Positions 16,442-25,175 of a stretch of DNA of 64,000 bases are shown in pieces; the first letter of the stretch is position 1, and each line of letters opens with the position of its first letter. Origin of the DNA: Nitrososphaerota archaeon. GTDB lineage: Archaea > Thermoproteota > Nitrososphaeria > Nitrososphaerales > Gagatemarchaeaceae. Location: assembly GCA_028867035.1 (NCBI GenBank), contig JAGWHB010000001.1:248001-312000 (forward strand), written 5' to 3'. Below the pieces are notes generated by a model. That model had not been told where the DNA came from. It searched no databases and saw nothing but the letters and a program-made list of their open reading frames with translations. Position numbers and translations under genes: made by a program.

Positions 16442-17332
16442 GTGAAGATTATTCTGGATGAAGACGTCAGAGACAGCCCGATAAGGGTCGACCTCGCCTG
16501 GGAGGTCTTCTTCGAGTCGAAGTCCGCCATACCTGCGGGCCATGGGGCGAGGCTTATCCCGTTTACGAACTGGCTCTGGGACGAACTCGGAAAAAGGTCG
16601 GGGAACCTCAACAAGAACGCAAAGGCAGAGCTGACTTTGGCTGTCCCGCCCCTCGGCCAGGAGGCGCTCGACTTCCTTCTGCGTCTCGTTTCATTCTGGG
16701 CAGACGAGGTCCACGTGAAGAAGGGGGAAGTCATTTCAGAGAACCTGTGGAGGAAGCCCGTGGTCAACGTCTTCGACGATGAGAATCTCGACGGCTCCGA
16801 GCGTTCTCTGGTGGTAAAGGGCGATGACTCCTACCAGCGCTTCTTCATGCCCCTCCTTGGGCCTGGAAGGTCTTTCTTCAGGGTCGAGGTGATACAGAAC
16901 GGAGCGTCCGCCGCGCGCTTCCACAGCCACTCCGAAGTGGACGAATATTACCTGATATTGGAGGGATCGGGCACGCTCAGGTACAACGGCAAGGAGCTGG
17001 TGGTCAAACGCGGCGACTTCGTGGGCAAGCCGACCGGGCCCGACGCCACCTCTCAGCTCGTCGCGGACAGAGGGGAGGCGCTCCGCATACTGGACATGGA
17101 GGTCTGGCACGACCGCCCATACTACTCCAAAGACATCCTACTCAATCCGGACTTCGGCGAGATAATAATGAGAGGGCCTGGCTGGGGAGCGATCATTCCA
17201 GAAGAATCGTCTATCACCTCCGACGATTTCCGCAAGCACTACGGCGAAGGATACAGGAGGACAAAGGACGGCGGCTGGGTCCCATCCAAGGCCAGGGGAC
17301 ACAAAAAGATTAGAGAGAAGACGGCACAATAG
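16442..17332 (+). CDS. Cupin-domain protein with novel N-terminal domain
   Basis: A 296-residue protein. Residues 1-about 110 resemble nothing I know (mixed alpha/beta, ending ISENLWRKPVVNVFDDENLD). Residues about 115-245 are a cupin barrel with the metal-site strands ARFHSHSEVDEYYLILEGSG and VKRGDFVGKPTG, so two His and a Glu for metal are present. The tail is basic. Cupins of this layout can be isomerases, dioxygenases or binding proteins. No pathway neighbours help. The GTG start fits the TATA spacing. Confidence 0.7.
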   Translation: MKIILDEDVRDSPIRVDLAWEVFFESKSAIPAGHGARLIPFTNWLWDELGKRSGNLNKNAKAELTLAVPPLGQEALDFLLRLVSFWADEVHVKKGEVISENLWRKPVVNVFDDENLDGSERSLVVKGDDSYQRFFMPLLGPGRSFFRVEVIQNGASAARFHSHSEVDEYYLILEGSGTLRYNGKELVVKRGDFVGKPTGPDATSQLVADRGEALRILDMEVWHDRPYYSKDILLNPDFGEIIMRGPGWGAIIPEESSITSDDFRKHYGEGYRRTKDGGWVPSKARGHKKIREKTAQ

Positions 17333-17339
17333 AAGGGAT

Positions 17340-17885
17340 TCAGCGCTTTTTCTTGGAGTGGCAGGCCCTCATTTTTCCAGTGCTATTGTTTATCAATTTC
17401 CCATATTTTCTGAGAATGTATGGCGCTACGTGCCGCCCATACCTTAGCTTCAGCTTCTTTGGGAGGAATCTGTACGCCCGGACCATCTCCCTGCACTGCG
17501 AACTGCCGCACCTGCAGGCCATCTCGAACCCGGGCCAGTCTACGTCGGTCGAATAGTCGAAGGTCAACTCCTCGCCAGGGCGGATGTTTCTCATGGCAAC
17601 TATGGACTTCCCTGAGACCCAGCAGTTCGGTTCGCAGGAATGGTTGATGAACCAGCCGACGCTGTTCCGCCTCGGTACGACATATCGGTCGTAATCTACT
17701 TGGAAGATGTACGGCCACACCTCCTGGGGTATGTCCCAGATCCACTTCGGCGTCCCGGCGTATCTCGCAACCCGCGCGGAGGAAGAAATGGGCCTCTCCG
17801 CGAACACCCCCTTCCCTTTGGGCCCTGAATCCCCTATCTTAGTTGAGACCAAACCTGATGTCAGTTCAGTCGTCGATGCGTGCAT
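17340..17885 (-). CDS. SET-domain protein lysine methyltransferase
   Basis: A eukaryote-like SET methyltransferase (S-adenosylmethionine-dependent, 181 residues). GKGVFAERPI (24-33) begins the domain, NHSCEPNC (81-88) and GEELTFDYS (104-112) are the cofactor and catalytic knot motifs. CRCGSSQC (124-131) is a post-SET zinc motif that completes a site with C88. The Tyr of FDYS is the expected catalytic residue. I chose ATG at 17885 because longer openings overlap nob1. Possible substrates are chromatin proteins or translation factors; undetermined. Confidence 0.85.
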   Translation of the reverse strand: MHASTTELTSGLVSTKIGDSGPKGKGVFAERPISSSARVARYAGTPKWIWDIPQEVWPYIFQVDYDRYVVPRRNSVGWFINHSCEPNCWVSGKSIVAMRNIRPGEELTFDYSTDVDWPGFEMACRCGSSQCREMVRAYRFLPKKLKLRYGRHVAPYILRKYGKLINNSTGKMRACHSKKKR

Positions 17886-17946
17886 AAGGGTTCGGCTTCC
17901 GCGGAGTGCTCGGTGCCGTCCTTGTGGCTTGGTCCCGAGATTGATT

Positions 17947-18441
17947 TCAGCTGCTGGATGCTTTGCGCACCAGCTGCGTCCCACAGACAGGACAGACCGT
18001 CAGCTTCGGGTTGGTGTACGTTTTGCCACACCCCCTGCAGTAAATCTTCCAGGTGATGCTCTTCCATTCTCCGCCTTTCATGGCAGTGGGAGCCAGCGGG
18101 ATAGAGAGCACTTCGGCCACGTTCCTGACCGCGAAATCGTCTGAGACCAGATTCACACCGCCGTCCCCGTGCATCAGGTCCAGACCCAGGGCAAGGAGCG
18201 AAAGGTCCGTCTGCGAAAGGGCGCCTATGTCTCCCGTCCTGATGGCAGTGGTCTTCACCCTGCTGAGAGAACCCGGAGTCGGCTCGGTCACCTGGACCCG
18301 CGAATGTATCAGCGAGGCGCCTACGTTGTGGTGCTTCACCTCTTCGAGCACAAGGTAAGTCGTGTAGTAGCGGCCGCTCCCCTGGTATGGTATCCCTGCG
18401 TAGAACGCAGTGGAGTCAAGGACGTATGCAGGTTCAGACAA
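17947..18441 (-). CDS. nob1: Nob1 rRNA-processing endonuclease (PIN + zinc ribbon)
   Basis: Predicted to cut at the 3' end of pre-16S rRNA during small-subunit maturation. The PIN nuclease domain starts VLDSTAFYAG with the first metal-binding Asp (D9), includes LSQTDLSLLALGLDL and ends with the acidic SDDFAVRN. A C4 zinc ribbon (CRGCG, then CPVCG) lies at about 134-154, the canonical Nob1 order. The start is TTG at 18441. The SET gene follows 61 bases downstream on the same strand. Confidence 0.9.
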   Translation of the reverse strand: MSEPAYVLDSTAFYAGIPYQGSGRYYTTYLVLEEVKHHNVGASLIHSRVQVTEPTPGSLSRVKTTAIRTGDIGALSQTDLSLLALGLDLMHGDGGVNLVSDDFAVRNVAEVLSIPLAPTAMKGGEWKSITWKIYCRGCGKTYTNPKLTVCPVCGTQLVRKASSS

Positions 18442-18542
18442 TTGAGAGTGCCTTCAAAGATTCAATCTTGCCTTAGGTAAGATAGCTCCGTCCGCGGTCG
18501 CGATGTCATTAACTCCTGCGGAGCCGGTCTCGCAGTGAGACG

Positions 18543-18550
18543 TTTATTTA
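18543..18550 (+). promoter_or_regulatory. TATA box of the aIF5A gene
   Basis: TTTATTTA, about 34 bases before the TTG at 18581. Strong A/T box in otherwise GC-rich DNA. Confidence 0.5.
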
Positions 18551-18580
18551 CTTTCGGAAAAAGGCAAGTGCGGTTAGTTT

Positions 18581-18991
18581 TTGAGCCGCCCAGCTGAACT
18601 CGGTAGCATCAAAGAGGGCAGCTACATCATCATCGACGACGAGCCGTGCAAGGTGGTCAACCGGGAGCACTTCAAGCCAGGGAAGCATGGAAGCGCCAAG
18701 GTCAGGCTGGTCGCCATCTCACTTTTCACTGGGTCGAAAAAAAGTTACGTGGCACCCGCCGAGTCCAGAGTAGACATCCCGATGATCGACAAGAGGTCGG
18801 GGCAGGTAACTTCGATCATGGACGGCACGGTCCAGATAATGGACCTCGCCACCTTCGAGGTCCTGGAGACCCCCAAGCCCACGCCCGAGGAAGTGGGGGA
18901 GCTGGGTGGGAGCCTGGTCCCAGGGGCCGAAGTCGAGTATTGGGCCATGATGGGCCGGAACAGGATAATGCGGGTCAAAGGCGGCAGTTAG
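18581..18991 (+). CDS. eif5a: Translation initiation factor aIF5A
   Basis: Promotes peptide-bond formation at stalling sequences and acts in initiation and termination. The 136-residue protein has the SH3-like N-domain with the hypusine loop FKPGKHGSAK, in which K35 is the lysine modified by deoxyhypusine synthase, and an OB-fold C-domain (VTSIMDGTVQIMDLATFEV). Start TTG at 18581, confirmed by the family N-terminus SRPAELGSIKEGSYIIIDDE. No synthase gene is visible in the window. Confidence 0.96.
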   Translation: MSRPAELGSIKEGSYIIIDDEPCKVVNREHFKPGKHGSAKVRLVAISLFTGSKKSYVAPAESRVDIPMIDKRSGQVTSIMDGTVQIMDLATFEVLETPKPTPEEVGELGGSLVPGAEVEYWAMMGRNRIMRVKGGS

Positions 18992-19037
18992 AATCTGAGT
19001 TCGAGGACCTAGCCTCCCTATCCGTTCAAAAATGTAG

Positions 19038-19045
19038 GTTTAATG
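19038..19045 (+). promoter_or_regulatory. TATA-like box of the surface protein gene
   Basis: GTTTAATG centred 29 bases before ATG 19071. Confidence 0.45.
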
Positions 19046-19070
19046 TCGGAGTTGCGACAAACATTCGTCG

Positions 19071-20042
19071 ATGAAAAGCGAAGCAAGGAAGATATTCCCT
19101 CTTACAATCCTCGCAGTCTTTCTCATCTCTTTCGCTCCCATGGCTTATGCCTCAACCCTCACGGTGAACCTCAACCCGAAGACAGGACTGGCCAAAGTGG
19201 ACAGCGTGAGCACGACGAAGATTATCTTCACCTATCCCGCCGGTTCGATGGTTTCAAACTACCTCAAGAACGTGAGCTCGTCCCTCAAACTGAACTCGGC
19301 GTTTAATAGCGGCACCCAGGGCGTCCAGGAGCTTCAAGGCAGCTTCGACGACGAGGACAGCCATGTCTCCGTAAGGAACATGTCTGTAGCCATCGACTAC
19401 ACCGCCAAAGGGAACACCACGGCACTGGTCATCTACAAGGTGACCAACATAACAGCGTGGGTCTCCGGCGTCTTCAGGGTCGTCAACGGCACGGTGATGG
19501 CTGACCTGAGATGGCGGTCCTTCGTGGTATTGGGCGCGATGAACCTAGAGATGGAGGATCACTCGGTGGACATAAACCTCGTAGGCTCTTCGGTCCAGGA
19601 CTCCCTCGCATCGAATGAAATGGCGTCCAGTTTCATGTTCGGCGCCTTCGGGGGCGGCAGCGTATGGGACAGGCCCACGCTGAACTTCTCCGCGCTCAAC
19701 TCTCCTCTCAGTACATGGACCAAGAACTATGACGCTGGCACGAACACCACCACTTTCACAAAGACAATCAACGGACAGTCGACATTCACTGCTTCAATCG
19801 ACTACAACGGCCAGAAGTACTCGCTCTCGGCGGTCTCCGACCCAACGGGTGTGGTAGCGGTGCAGGGCTACGCGAACGCACAAGGGGACTCCCTCGTAAT
19901 GGCACCCTCACCGGCGTCATCGGCAGGGCTTTTGGCGGTCGGGGTCGTGGTCATATTGGCAGGTGCAGCGCTAGGCTACCTCGCCCTCAGGTCGAGGGCA
20001 AGAGCGAAGATTCCCCCTCCACCCACCTCACTTTCGGCCTAA
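19071..20042 (+). CDS. Cell-surface protein with signal peptide and C-terminal membrane anchor
   Basis: Unrecognised 323-residue exported protein. Residues 1-27 are a signal peptide (KIFPLTILAVFLISFAPMAYA). A beta-rich ectodomain with numerous N-glycosylation sequons (NVS, NMS, NTT, NIT, NGT) follows. Near the end, SSAGLLAVGVVVILAGAALG forms a membrane helix followed by RSRAR. The topology fits an anchored surface or S-layer-associated protein. The ATG at 19071 fits a TATA-like box. Function unknown. Confidence 0.75.
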   Translation: MKSEARKIFPLTILAVFLISFAPMAYASTLTVNLNPKTGLAKVDSVSTTKIIFTYPAGSMVSNYLKNVSSSLKLNSAFNSGTQGVQELQGSFDDEDSHVSVRNMSVAIDYTAKGNTTALVIYKVTNITAWVSGVFRVVNGTVMADLRWRSFVVLGAMNLEMEDHSVDINLVGSSVQDSLASNEMASSFMFGAFGGGSVWDRPTLNFSALNSPLSTWTKNYDAGTNTTTFTKTINGQSTFTASIDYNGQKYSLSAVSDPTGVVAVQGYANAQGDSLVMAPSPASSAGLLAVGVVVILAGAALGYLALRSRARAKIPPPPTSLSA

Positions 20043-20107
20043 AGGAGAGTCTCGTCAGGCTCTCCGCCCTGTTTTGTTTCGATTTCGATGGGCGGGTTCT
20101 TCAAAAT

Positions 20108-20662
20108 CTACTCGAAAGGGGGATCGAGCTTCCCTGCCTTCGTAAGGAAGTATGTGAACAGGAGGGAGAGGCCCCCGACCAACGCCATGTACGGTCCCAG
20201 GGACGGGCTCAGCGTAACCTGAGGGACGGCTCCTGAGAATCCGGGCCAGCTTTCGAGGCGTTTGGCGGCCTCCGGGGCGATGGCTGAAATTCCTGCGATC
20301 CAAAGCAAACTCCCGGTGGCACCCAAGGCCCCCGCGAGGAGGGAGAACTGCCAGCGAGAGAACGACAAAATCGTGAGGACGAAAGCCAGAGGAATCAAGA
20401 CAATTGCGACATCCAGCCCCCAGCTGCCCACGATTAGCGGCGGAACGACAGTCCGGACATAGGCGGCGTAGTCGTTTTGCAAGTAGTTGGAGGGGTATCC
20501 TTGTTGGCCGCCAACGTACCCCCCTACCATACTGGCGACTTCAAAGGAGGTGTATCCGCTTGGAAATTGCGACTGTGAGCTCCCGACTGCGAGCCAGGAA
20601 GCGCTGAAGGAAAGTACGACTATGAAGACGTCTACAAGAAGGACGATCCTGGTCGCGACCAT
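20108..20662 (-). CDS. Four-helix membrane protein, hypothetical
   Basis: Unrecognised 184-residue protein with four predicted membrane segments (residues about 5-27, 73-97, 103-123, 155-175) and a Gly/Tyr/Ser-rich outer loop after helix 1 (SMVGGYVGGQQGYPSNYLQN). Lack of charged residues inside the helices argues against a transporter. No operon partner; convergent with the surface protein gene. Confidence 0.6.
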   Translation of the reverse strand: MVATRIVLLVDVFIVVLSFSASWLAVGSSQSQFPSGYTSFEVASMVGGYVGGQQGYPSNYLQNDYAAYVRTVVPPLIVGSWGLDVAIVLIPLAFVLTILSFSRWQFSLLAGALGATGSLLWIAGISAIAPEAAKRLESWPGFSGAVPQVTLSPSLGPYMALVGGLSLLFTYFLTKAGKLDPPFE

Positions 20663-20896
20663 GGGAGAGGGGCGTGCGCGTGTCGCCTTTGGACATAAGC
20701 CTTCTCACTGGCGTTTCCGCGATCCCGTGTCCAAGGGTCAACTTGTCGGCTGAAACCAGCCAGAGCCAGTTGCTTGGTTGCTTCGTACAGCCTTGATGAA
20801 TCTGGTCAACGGTAGTGCCCTATCTTTCGCCGTACATAGGGTTCGCCGTGCCTCCGCCGGGTATACCTCGTTCCAGTGCGCCAAGTCGAACTAACC

Positions 20897-21673
20897 TTAT
20901 GACAGTCCCGACGCCCCGCCAGCCCAGGAGAGGAACCGCCTGTTTATCCACTTGGCGAGTTCTGCGAGGATTATCCCGAGGATCATGATGATCAGCACGG
21001 CTGAGATGACCGCGGCGCTGTTGAACAGCGCGGTCTCGTTGACCAAGACAAACCCCAGGCCTGTGTTATAGAGAAATATCTCCGCCACCATGGTCCCAAT
21101 GAGCGCTGCTCCTATCCCTATCCTCAGCCCTGCCATGATGTACGGAAGGGACGACGGGAACACTACCTTCTTCCACAGCCTCCAGCCACCGAACCCGAAT
21201 GCCCTCCCTGTCTCGAGCATGGCCCGCTCCGTGCTCTTCACCCCGGCCATCGTGTTGATTAGGATCGGAGGGGCCGTGTGGAGCAGGATGATGAAGTAGG
21301 TCGCGGTGTTGGTAGGTCCGAACCAGATCAGCGCTATTGGTATTATCGCCACGAGCGGCGTCGCGTAGATGAAGTTCACGTAGGGGTCAACTGCGTATTC
21401 GACTAGTCTGATCCTCCCCATTATCAGCCCGACTGGTATTCCCACGGCGCACGAAATCAGGAAGCCGGCGAAGACCGTCTGAACTGTAATCAGAGTCTCT
21501 GATGGGAGGGTCCCATTCGACCAGAGCGTGGAGAAGGTAGCCGCGACCTTCAAAGGCGGGGCGAAGATTATGGGGTTCACCGACTGGCCGAGGACCTGCC
21601 ATATAGCGAGGGCGATCGCGAGTACGTAGGCCCTGACGACCCACTTGCTCTTCAGAACGTCTGTTGCATTCAA
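20897..21673 (-). CDS. ABC transporter permease A (NitT/TauT/SsuC family)
   Basis: Inner-membrane subunit of an importer for a small organic anion or amine. The 258-residue protein has six helices and the cytoplasmic coupling loop with ERAMLETGRAFGFGGWRLWKK and PSSLPYIMAGLRIGIGAALI (the EAA-type motif of SsuC/TauC/ThiX permeases). It is the last gene of a five-gene operon and overlaps the ATPase gene by 4 bases. Paired with permease B below, it probably forms a heterodimer. Confidence 0.9.
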   Translation of the reverse strand: MNATDVLKSKWVVRAYVLAIALAIWQVLGQSVNPIIFAPPLKVAATFSTLWSNGTLPSETLITVQTVFAGFLISCAVGIPVGLIMGRIRLVEYAVDPYVNFIYATPLVAIIPIALIWFGPTNTATYFIILLHTAPPILINTMAGVKSTERAMLETGRAFGFGGWRLWKKVVFPSSLPYIMAGLRIGIGAALIGTMVAEIFLYNTGLGFVLVNETALFNSAAVISAVLIIMILGIILAELAKWINRRFLSWAGGASGLS

Positions 21674-22476
21674 GCCGCTCCGGCCCCCTCGATTCGATCC
21701 TTAGAGGAGGAGAGGAGGGCACGTTTCAACACTGACTTCAGTGCTATCGCTTTTTGGGACGACATCATTTCGTCGGTCCGGGGGTACGGGAGGTCGATCT
21801 CGAGTACCTCCTTGATGGTCGCGGGTTTCCCTCCGAGGCTGAACACCCTGTTGGAGAGCAGAACTGCTTCCTCTATGTTGTGGGTGACGAACACGGCAGT
21901 CTTCTTGGTTTCGAGGAGGATTTGCAGGACCTGCCCCTGGAGGGATTCCCTGGTTAGCATGTCCACGGAACTGAACGGCTCGTCCAGTAGGATTACCTCA
22001 GGTTCTATGGCGAGGGCTCTTGCGAGGCCCACGCGCTGCTGCATCCCGCCTGAAAGTTCGTGGGGGTGATACTTCTCGTAACCTTTCAGTCCCACCAAGT
22101 CGAGGAATCGGAGCGCTATCTCTTCCCTCTCTTCGGGATTGGTCTCCTTCGCCTCAAGGCCCAGTTCGACGTTCTTCAGGGCATTCCTCCAAGGGAACAG
22201 ATTGAACCCTTGAAAGACCATAGCGCTAAGGGGATTGGCCGAGCTGACAACCTCTTTCTCCCCTATCGTGACTTTCCCTGCGTCTGCGTGTGATATCCCA
22301 GCCATGATTCGGAGGAGGGTCGACTTTCCGCATCCGGTCGGGCCTATGACGGATACAATCTCTCCGTCCTTCACGTCGAATGAGACGTCCTGGAGGACGC
22401 CCGTCCGCTTCTTGCCATCAGATGTCACGTAGCTCTTGCTGACGTGTTCTACTCTTACTCCTGCCATCTTAACCAC
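21670..22476 (-). CDS. ABC transporter ATPase (NitT/TauT/SsuB family)
   Basis: Energises the importer. Walker A GPTGCGKST (45-53), the signature LSGGM followed by QQR, Walker B VILLDEPFSSVD, and an H-loop VTHNIEEAV are all intact in the 268-residue protein. The C-terminal segment (YPRTDEMMSSQKAIALKSVL) is typical of SsuB/TauB. Two starts are possible: 22476, overlapping permease B by 8 bases, or ATG at 22467. Confidence 0.95.
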   Translation of the reverse strand: MVKMAGVRVEHVSKSYVTSDGKKRTGVLQDVSFDVKDGEIVSVIGPTGCGKSTLLRIMAGISHADAGKVTIGEKEVVSSANPLSAMVFQGFNLFPWRNALKNVELGLEAKETNPEEREEIALRFLDLVGLKGYEKYHPHELSGGMQQRVGLARALAIEPEVILLDEPFSSVDMLTRESLQGQVLQILLETKKTAVFVTHNIEEAVLLSNRVFSLGGKPATIKEVLEIDLPYPRTDEMMSSQKAIALKSVLKRALLSSSKDRIEGAGAA

Positions 22477-23191
22477 CCGTTGCAGCGCTGCGCCACGGTG
22501 AAAGCATGGCCTCGATCTTCTTCAGGCCCTCTGTCATCAGGAGCCCAATCAGCCCAAGGGTGACCGCTATCGCAAGTCCGGGGGCGACCTCGAGAAGCTC
22601 GGAGTAGTAGACCATCAGAAAGCCAAGCCTGTCGAGCCTCACCAGGAGTTCTGCCACGATAACGCCGACGAAGCCCCTGCCTATCCCCAGCCTCAACCCC
22701 GTTATGATGTAGGGGAGGGTGCCGGGGAGGATCACCTTTCGAAACAGCTGCAAACCCGAGAGCCCGAAGGCTCTGCCCGTTTCAACGTACGCCTTGCTCA
22801 TGTTCTTCGCACCGGAGAAAGCGTTGATCAGAATCACGAAGACCGCCGACAAGATGACCACCGCCAGAAGCTCCGTGAACCCGATGCCGAACCAGATCAC
22901 GAAGAGGGGGGCGAGGGCGACATATGGAGTGCTGTACAGGGCGTTCACGTAGGGGTCCAATGCCGTCTCTACGGTCTTCCACCTCGCCATCGCCATGCCG
23001 AGCGTGATTCCCAAAGCGGCCGCCACGACGTACCCAATCGAAAAGTCCCGGAGAGTCGTCAAAAGGTCGGTCAGGAATGAGGTAGTCGTAGCCAGGTTCA
23101 CGAAGGCAGACTCCACGAGCAGGGGAGTCGAGAACAGGTCCGTGTTGAAGGATTGGCCGATGAGCTGCCAGGCCACCAAGACGCTGGCCAC
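22469..23191 (-). CDS. ABC transporter permease B (NitT/TauT/SsuC family), start uncertain
   Basis: Second permease of the same importer, related to but distinct from permease A. The coupling loop reads KAYVETGRAFGLSGLQLFRK then LPYIITGLRLGIGRG. From GTG 23191 the protein lacks part of helix 1: permease A has SKWVVRAYVLAIAL where this frame has FKWVVRGASVASVL upstream of 23191. The frame is open only to 23233, with ATT the only near-cognate start there. Either a rare ATT start is used or a small indel has removed the true start. Confidence 0.85.
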   Translation of the reverse strand: MASVLVAWQLIGQSFNTDLFSTPLLVESAFVNLATTTSFLTDLLTTLRDFSIGYVVAAALGITLGMAMARWKTVETALDPYVNALYSTPYVALAPLFVIWFGIGFTELLAVVILSAVFVILINAFSGAKNMSKAYVETGRAFGLSGLQLFRKVILPGTLPYIITGLRLGIGRGFVGVIVAELLVRLDRLGFLMVYYSELLEVAPGLAIAVTLGLIGLLMTEGLKKIEAMLSPWRSAATGG

Positions 23192-23268
23192 CGAGGCCCC
23201 CCTGACTACCCACTTGAAGCTGACCGTGGCAATCCTACCTCATGCACTTGGCTCTGATGCATGGCCCT

Positions 23269-23877
23269 TTAAGGGCCAGTTGTCTTCTTAGCCGTCGTCC
23301 CGAGCACGAGGCCCGCCGCCAACACGAGCGCCCCTAGGACCGCCAGTGCGACACCCGCGTAGTTGTATGTCGTGTTGGGCGTGGTCTGGGTCGACGGCAC
23401 GCTGGCCGTCGTCACACCGTTCGCCGAGAAGGTGGCAGGCGATGAGGCGCTGTAATAGCTCGCGTCGAGCACGAAGTAGTAGCTCCCCGCCGCCGGTGCA
23501 ATCCAGCTTATCGAATAGGTGCCGGAAGACGAGAGAGTCGCATTCACCGTCGCTGATGACTCGCTACATGGGACGCACCCTCCCCAGTTTATGAAGGTGG
23601 GCTCGTCCATCACGTAGACGAAAATCGGACCGTCGGACGATGTGTAGTTGGCGATAGACACCGACCCTGTCACAGATTCGCCCTTCGCTAGATTGGCGGC
23701 GCCCATGGCCCAAAAGCCGTTTGGAGACACGACTCTGTTCGTGTCCCTGACGAGGGCCTGGGTCGAGGTCGTGGTGGTGGTGGTTGACTGTGTGATGGGG
23801 GTGCTAAGACCGTAGAATGCCATTGCCACTCCCGCGAGCAGTATGACGATTCCCACGGCAGCCAGTTGCGCCTTCAA
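23269..23877 (-). CDS. Doubly anchored surface protein in ABC operon
   Basis: Unrecognised 202-residue protein with an N-terminal hydrophobic segment (AAVGIVILLAGVAMAFYGL), a poly-Thr linker, a beta-sandwich-like domain (ANLAKGESVTGSVSIANYTS, then SGTYSISWIAPAAGSYYFVL) containing CVPC, and a C-terminal helix (VALAVLGALVLAAGLVLG). Its TTG start overlaps the binding-protein stop (TTGA), so the two are translationally coupled. It may be an accessory subunit on the outer surface. The sheet resembles pre-peptidase C-terminal domains. Confidence 0.65.
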   Translation of the reverse strand: MKAQLAAVGIVILLAGVAMAFYGLSTPITQSTTTTTTSTQALVRDTNRVVSPNGFWAMGAANLAKGESVTGSVSIANYTSSDGPIFVYVMDEPTFINWGGCVPCSESSATVNATLSSSGTYSISWIAPAAGSYYFVLDASYYSASSPATFSANGVTTASVPSTQTTPNTTYNYAGVALAVLGALVLAAGLVLGTTAKKTTGP

Positions 23878-25088
23878 TTTTTCCTCCTGGAGCGCCTAGC
23901 TCCGCCCGATAGCAGGACGGGCCCCGCTATTGTCGCTATCATCATGCCCGATGTCAAGCCCGAAGAAGTCGGGCCGCTGGTCCCGAATCCTGGAATCACG
24001 ACGTTGATGGTGGGGATGCTGGAATCGTAAATCGGCCCCGCGGTGTAGGTGCCCTGATCAGCCAGCGCGCTCTGGAGGTAGCTGACATCCACGAAGTATT
24101 TCGGGTTGAGGTAGGAGCTGATGGCCCTTCCGTTCAGCAGGAAGTTCACAGACGCATCCACGTTGCTGACGGTCAGCCCGCCATTGGGCTGCCACAGCCC
24201 CATGGCCACCCAGATCTTCCAGGCCGTGGCTGCTATCGTGACGTTGGTCCCAGGGAACTCCTCCTGCTCCTTGGCGACCCAGGCTGTCTCGTTCTGTGCC
24301 CACCTGTCGGCGAGGAGGGTCGCTTCCGTTATCTTCGTGATGACGTCCGAGTGAGCGGTTGCGTAGGCTCTGCTGGTGTAGAGGACCGAGAACATGATCT
24401 GAGGGAACTGCTGCGGGATGCTCGCCAGTATGTGATAGTGACCCGTGGCGACCGCGCTCACCACCTGGTAAGGTTCCGCTATGTCTCCCACGACCTGGCC
24501 TGCTATGAGCGCCCTGTACCTGGAGCCGCCGCCACCGATGGGAGCACAATTGATCTGGCTGCCGGTGAGTCCGTGCTCAGAGAGCAGGAGGTTACAGAAC
24601 AGGTTGGAGGACGATCCCGGACCTGAAGTTGCTATCGCCTTGCCGGCGAGCTGACTATAGTTGGTGATGGAGTTTGGTACCACCAGAGCGTAGTCATTTA
24701 CCGCTTCATAGTTGCTGAAGATGAGGAATGGGTAGGAGCCGCTCGCGTTCCCCTCTGACTGGTCGGCGAGGAGCGTAGACTGGAACCCTCCCTCTGCGAC
24801 CTGAACCGATCCGGACACAAGGGCTTCCGCCACCGTGGAGTCTCCTTCGAAGTACTGTACATTGAGGTTCAGCCCGACATGGTGGGCGAAGTTCTGCCAG
24901 AGCATGAAGCCTGGGGTGTCGGTGACGTCTGGCGGACCCGCGAACCCGAAGGTCACGTTCTGATAGCCTGCCAGGCCGGTGGTCGTAGTCGTAGCATTCG
25001 TCGGGGCCAGGGTGCCCACGCTGAGCGCGTATAAGCCGCCTGCGGCGACTCCGATGATTATGATAATCGCGAGGACCAATGAACCCAT
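23874..25088 (-). CDS. ABC substrate-binding protein (NMT1/SsuA-like), membrane tethered
   Basis: Extracellular solute receptor, 404 residues from ATG 25088. The N-terminal helix (SLVLAIIIIIGVAAGGLYAL) and Thr-rich linker tether it to the membrane. The periplasmic-binding fold follows, with VAEALVSGSVQVAEGGFQST, the hinge ATSGPGSSSN and AGQVVGDIAEPYQVV, typical of NMT1/THI5/SsuA receptors. A C-terminal GLTSGMMIATIAGPVLLSGG plus Arg-rich tail suggests a second anchor. It heads the operon behind a TATA box. Ligands of this family include sulfonates, nitrate, taurine and pyrimidines. Confidence 0.85.
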   Translation of the reverse strand: MGSLVLAIIIIIGVAAGGLYALSVGTLAPTNATTTTTGLAGYQNVTFGFAGPPDVTDTPGFMLWQNFAHHVGLNLNVQYFEGDSTVAEALVSGSVQVAEGGFQSTLLADQSEGNASGSYPFLIFSNYEAVNDYALVVPNSITNYSQLAGKAIATSGPGSSSNLFCNLLLSEHGLTGSQINCAPIGGGGSRYRALIAGQVVGDIAEPYQVVSAVATGHYHILASIPQQFPQIMFSVLYTSRAYATAHSDVITKITEATLLADRWAQNETAWVAKEQEEFPGTNVTIAATAWKIWVAMGLWQPNGGLTVSNVDASVNFLLNGRAISSYLNPKYFVDVSYLQSALADQGTYTAGPIYDSSIPTINVVIPGFGTSGPTSSGLTSGMMIATIAGPVLLSGGARRSRRKN

Positions 25089-25142
25089 CTTCGATAGCCC
25101 CCGCCGTTCGCGGAAAACCAACGCCGTCAGGATTTCGACCAG

Positions 25143-25150
25143 ATATTTAA
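25143..25150 (-). promoter_or_regulatory. TATA box of the ABC importer operon
   Basis: TTAAATAT on the minus strand, 55-62 bases before the ATG at 25088, leaving a short leader. The M28 peptidase gene starts divergently at 25176. Confidence 0.5.
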
Positions 25151-25175
25151 CCAGCAGGAACGACCGTCGTCGGGA

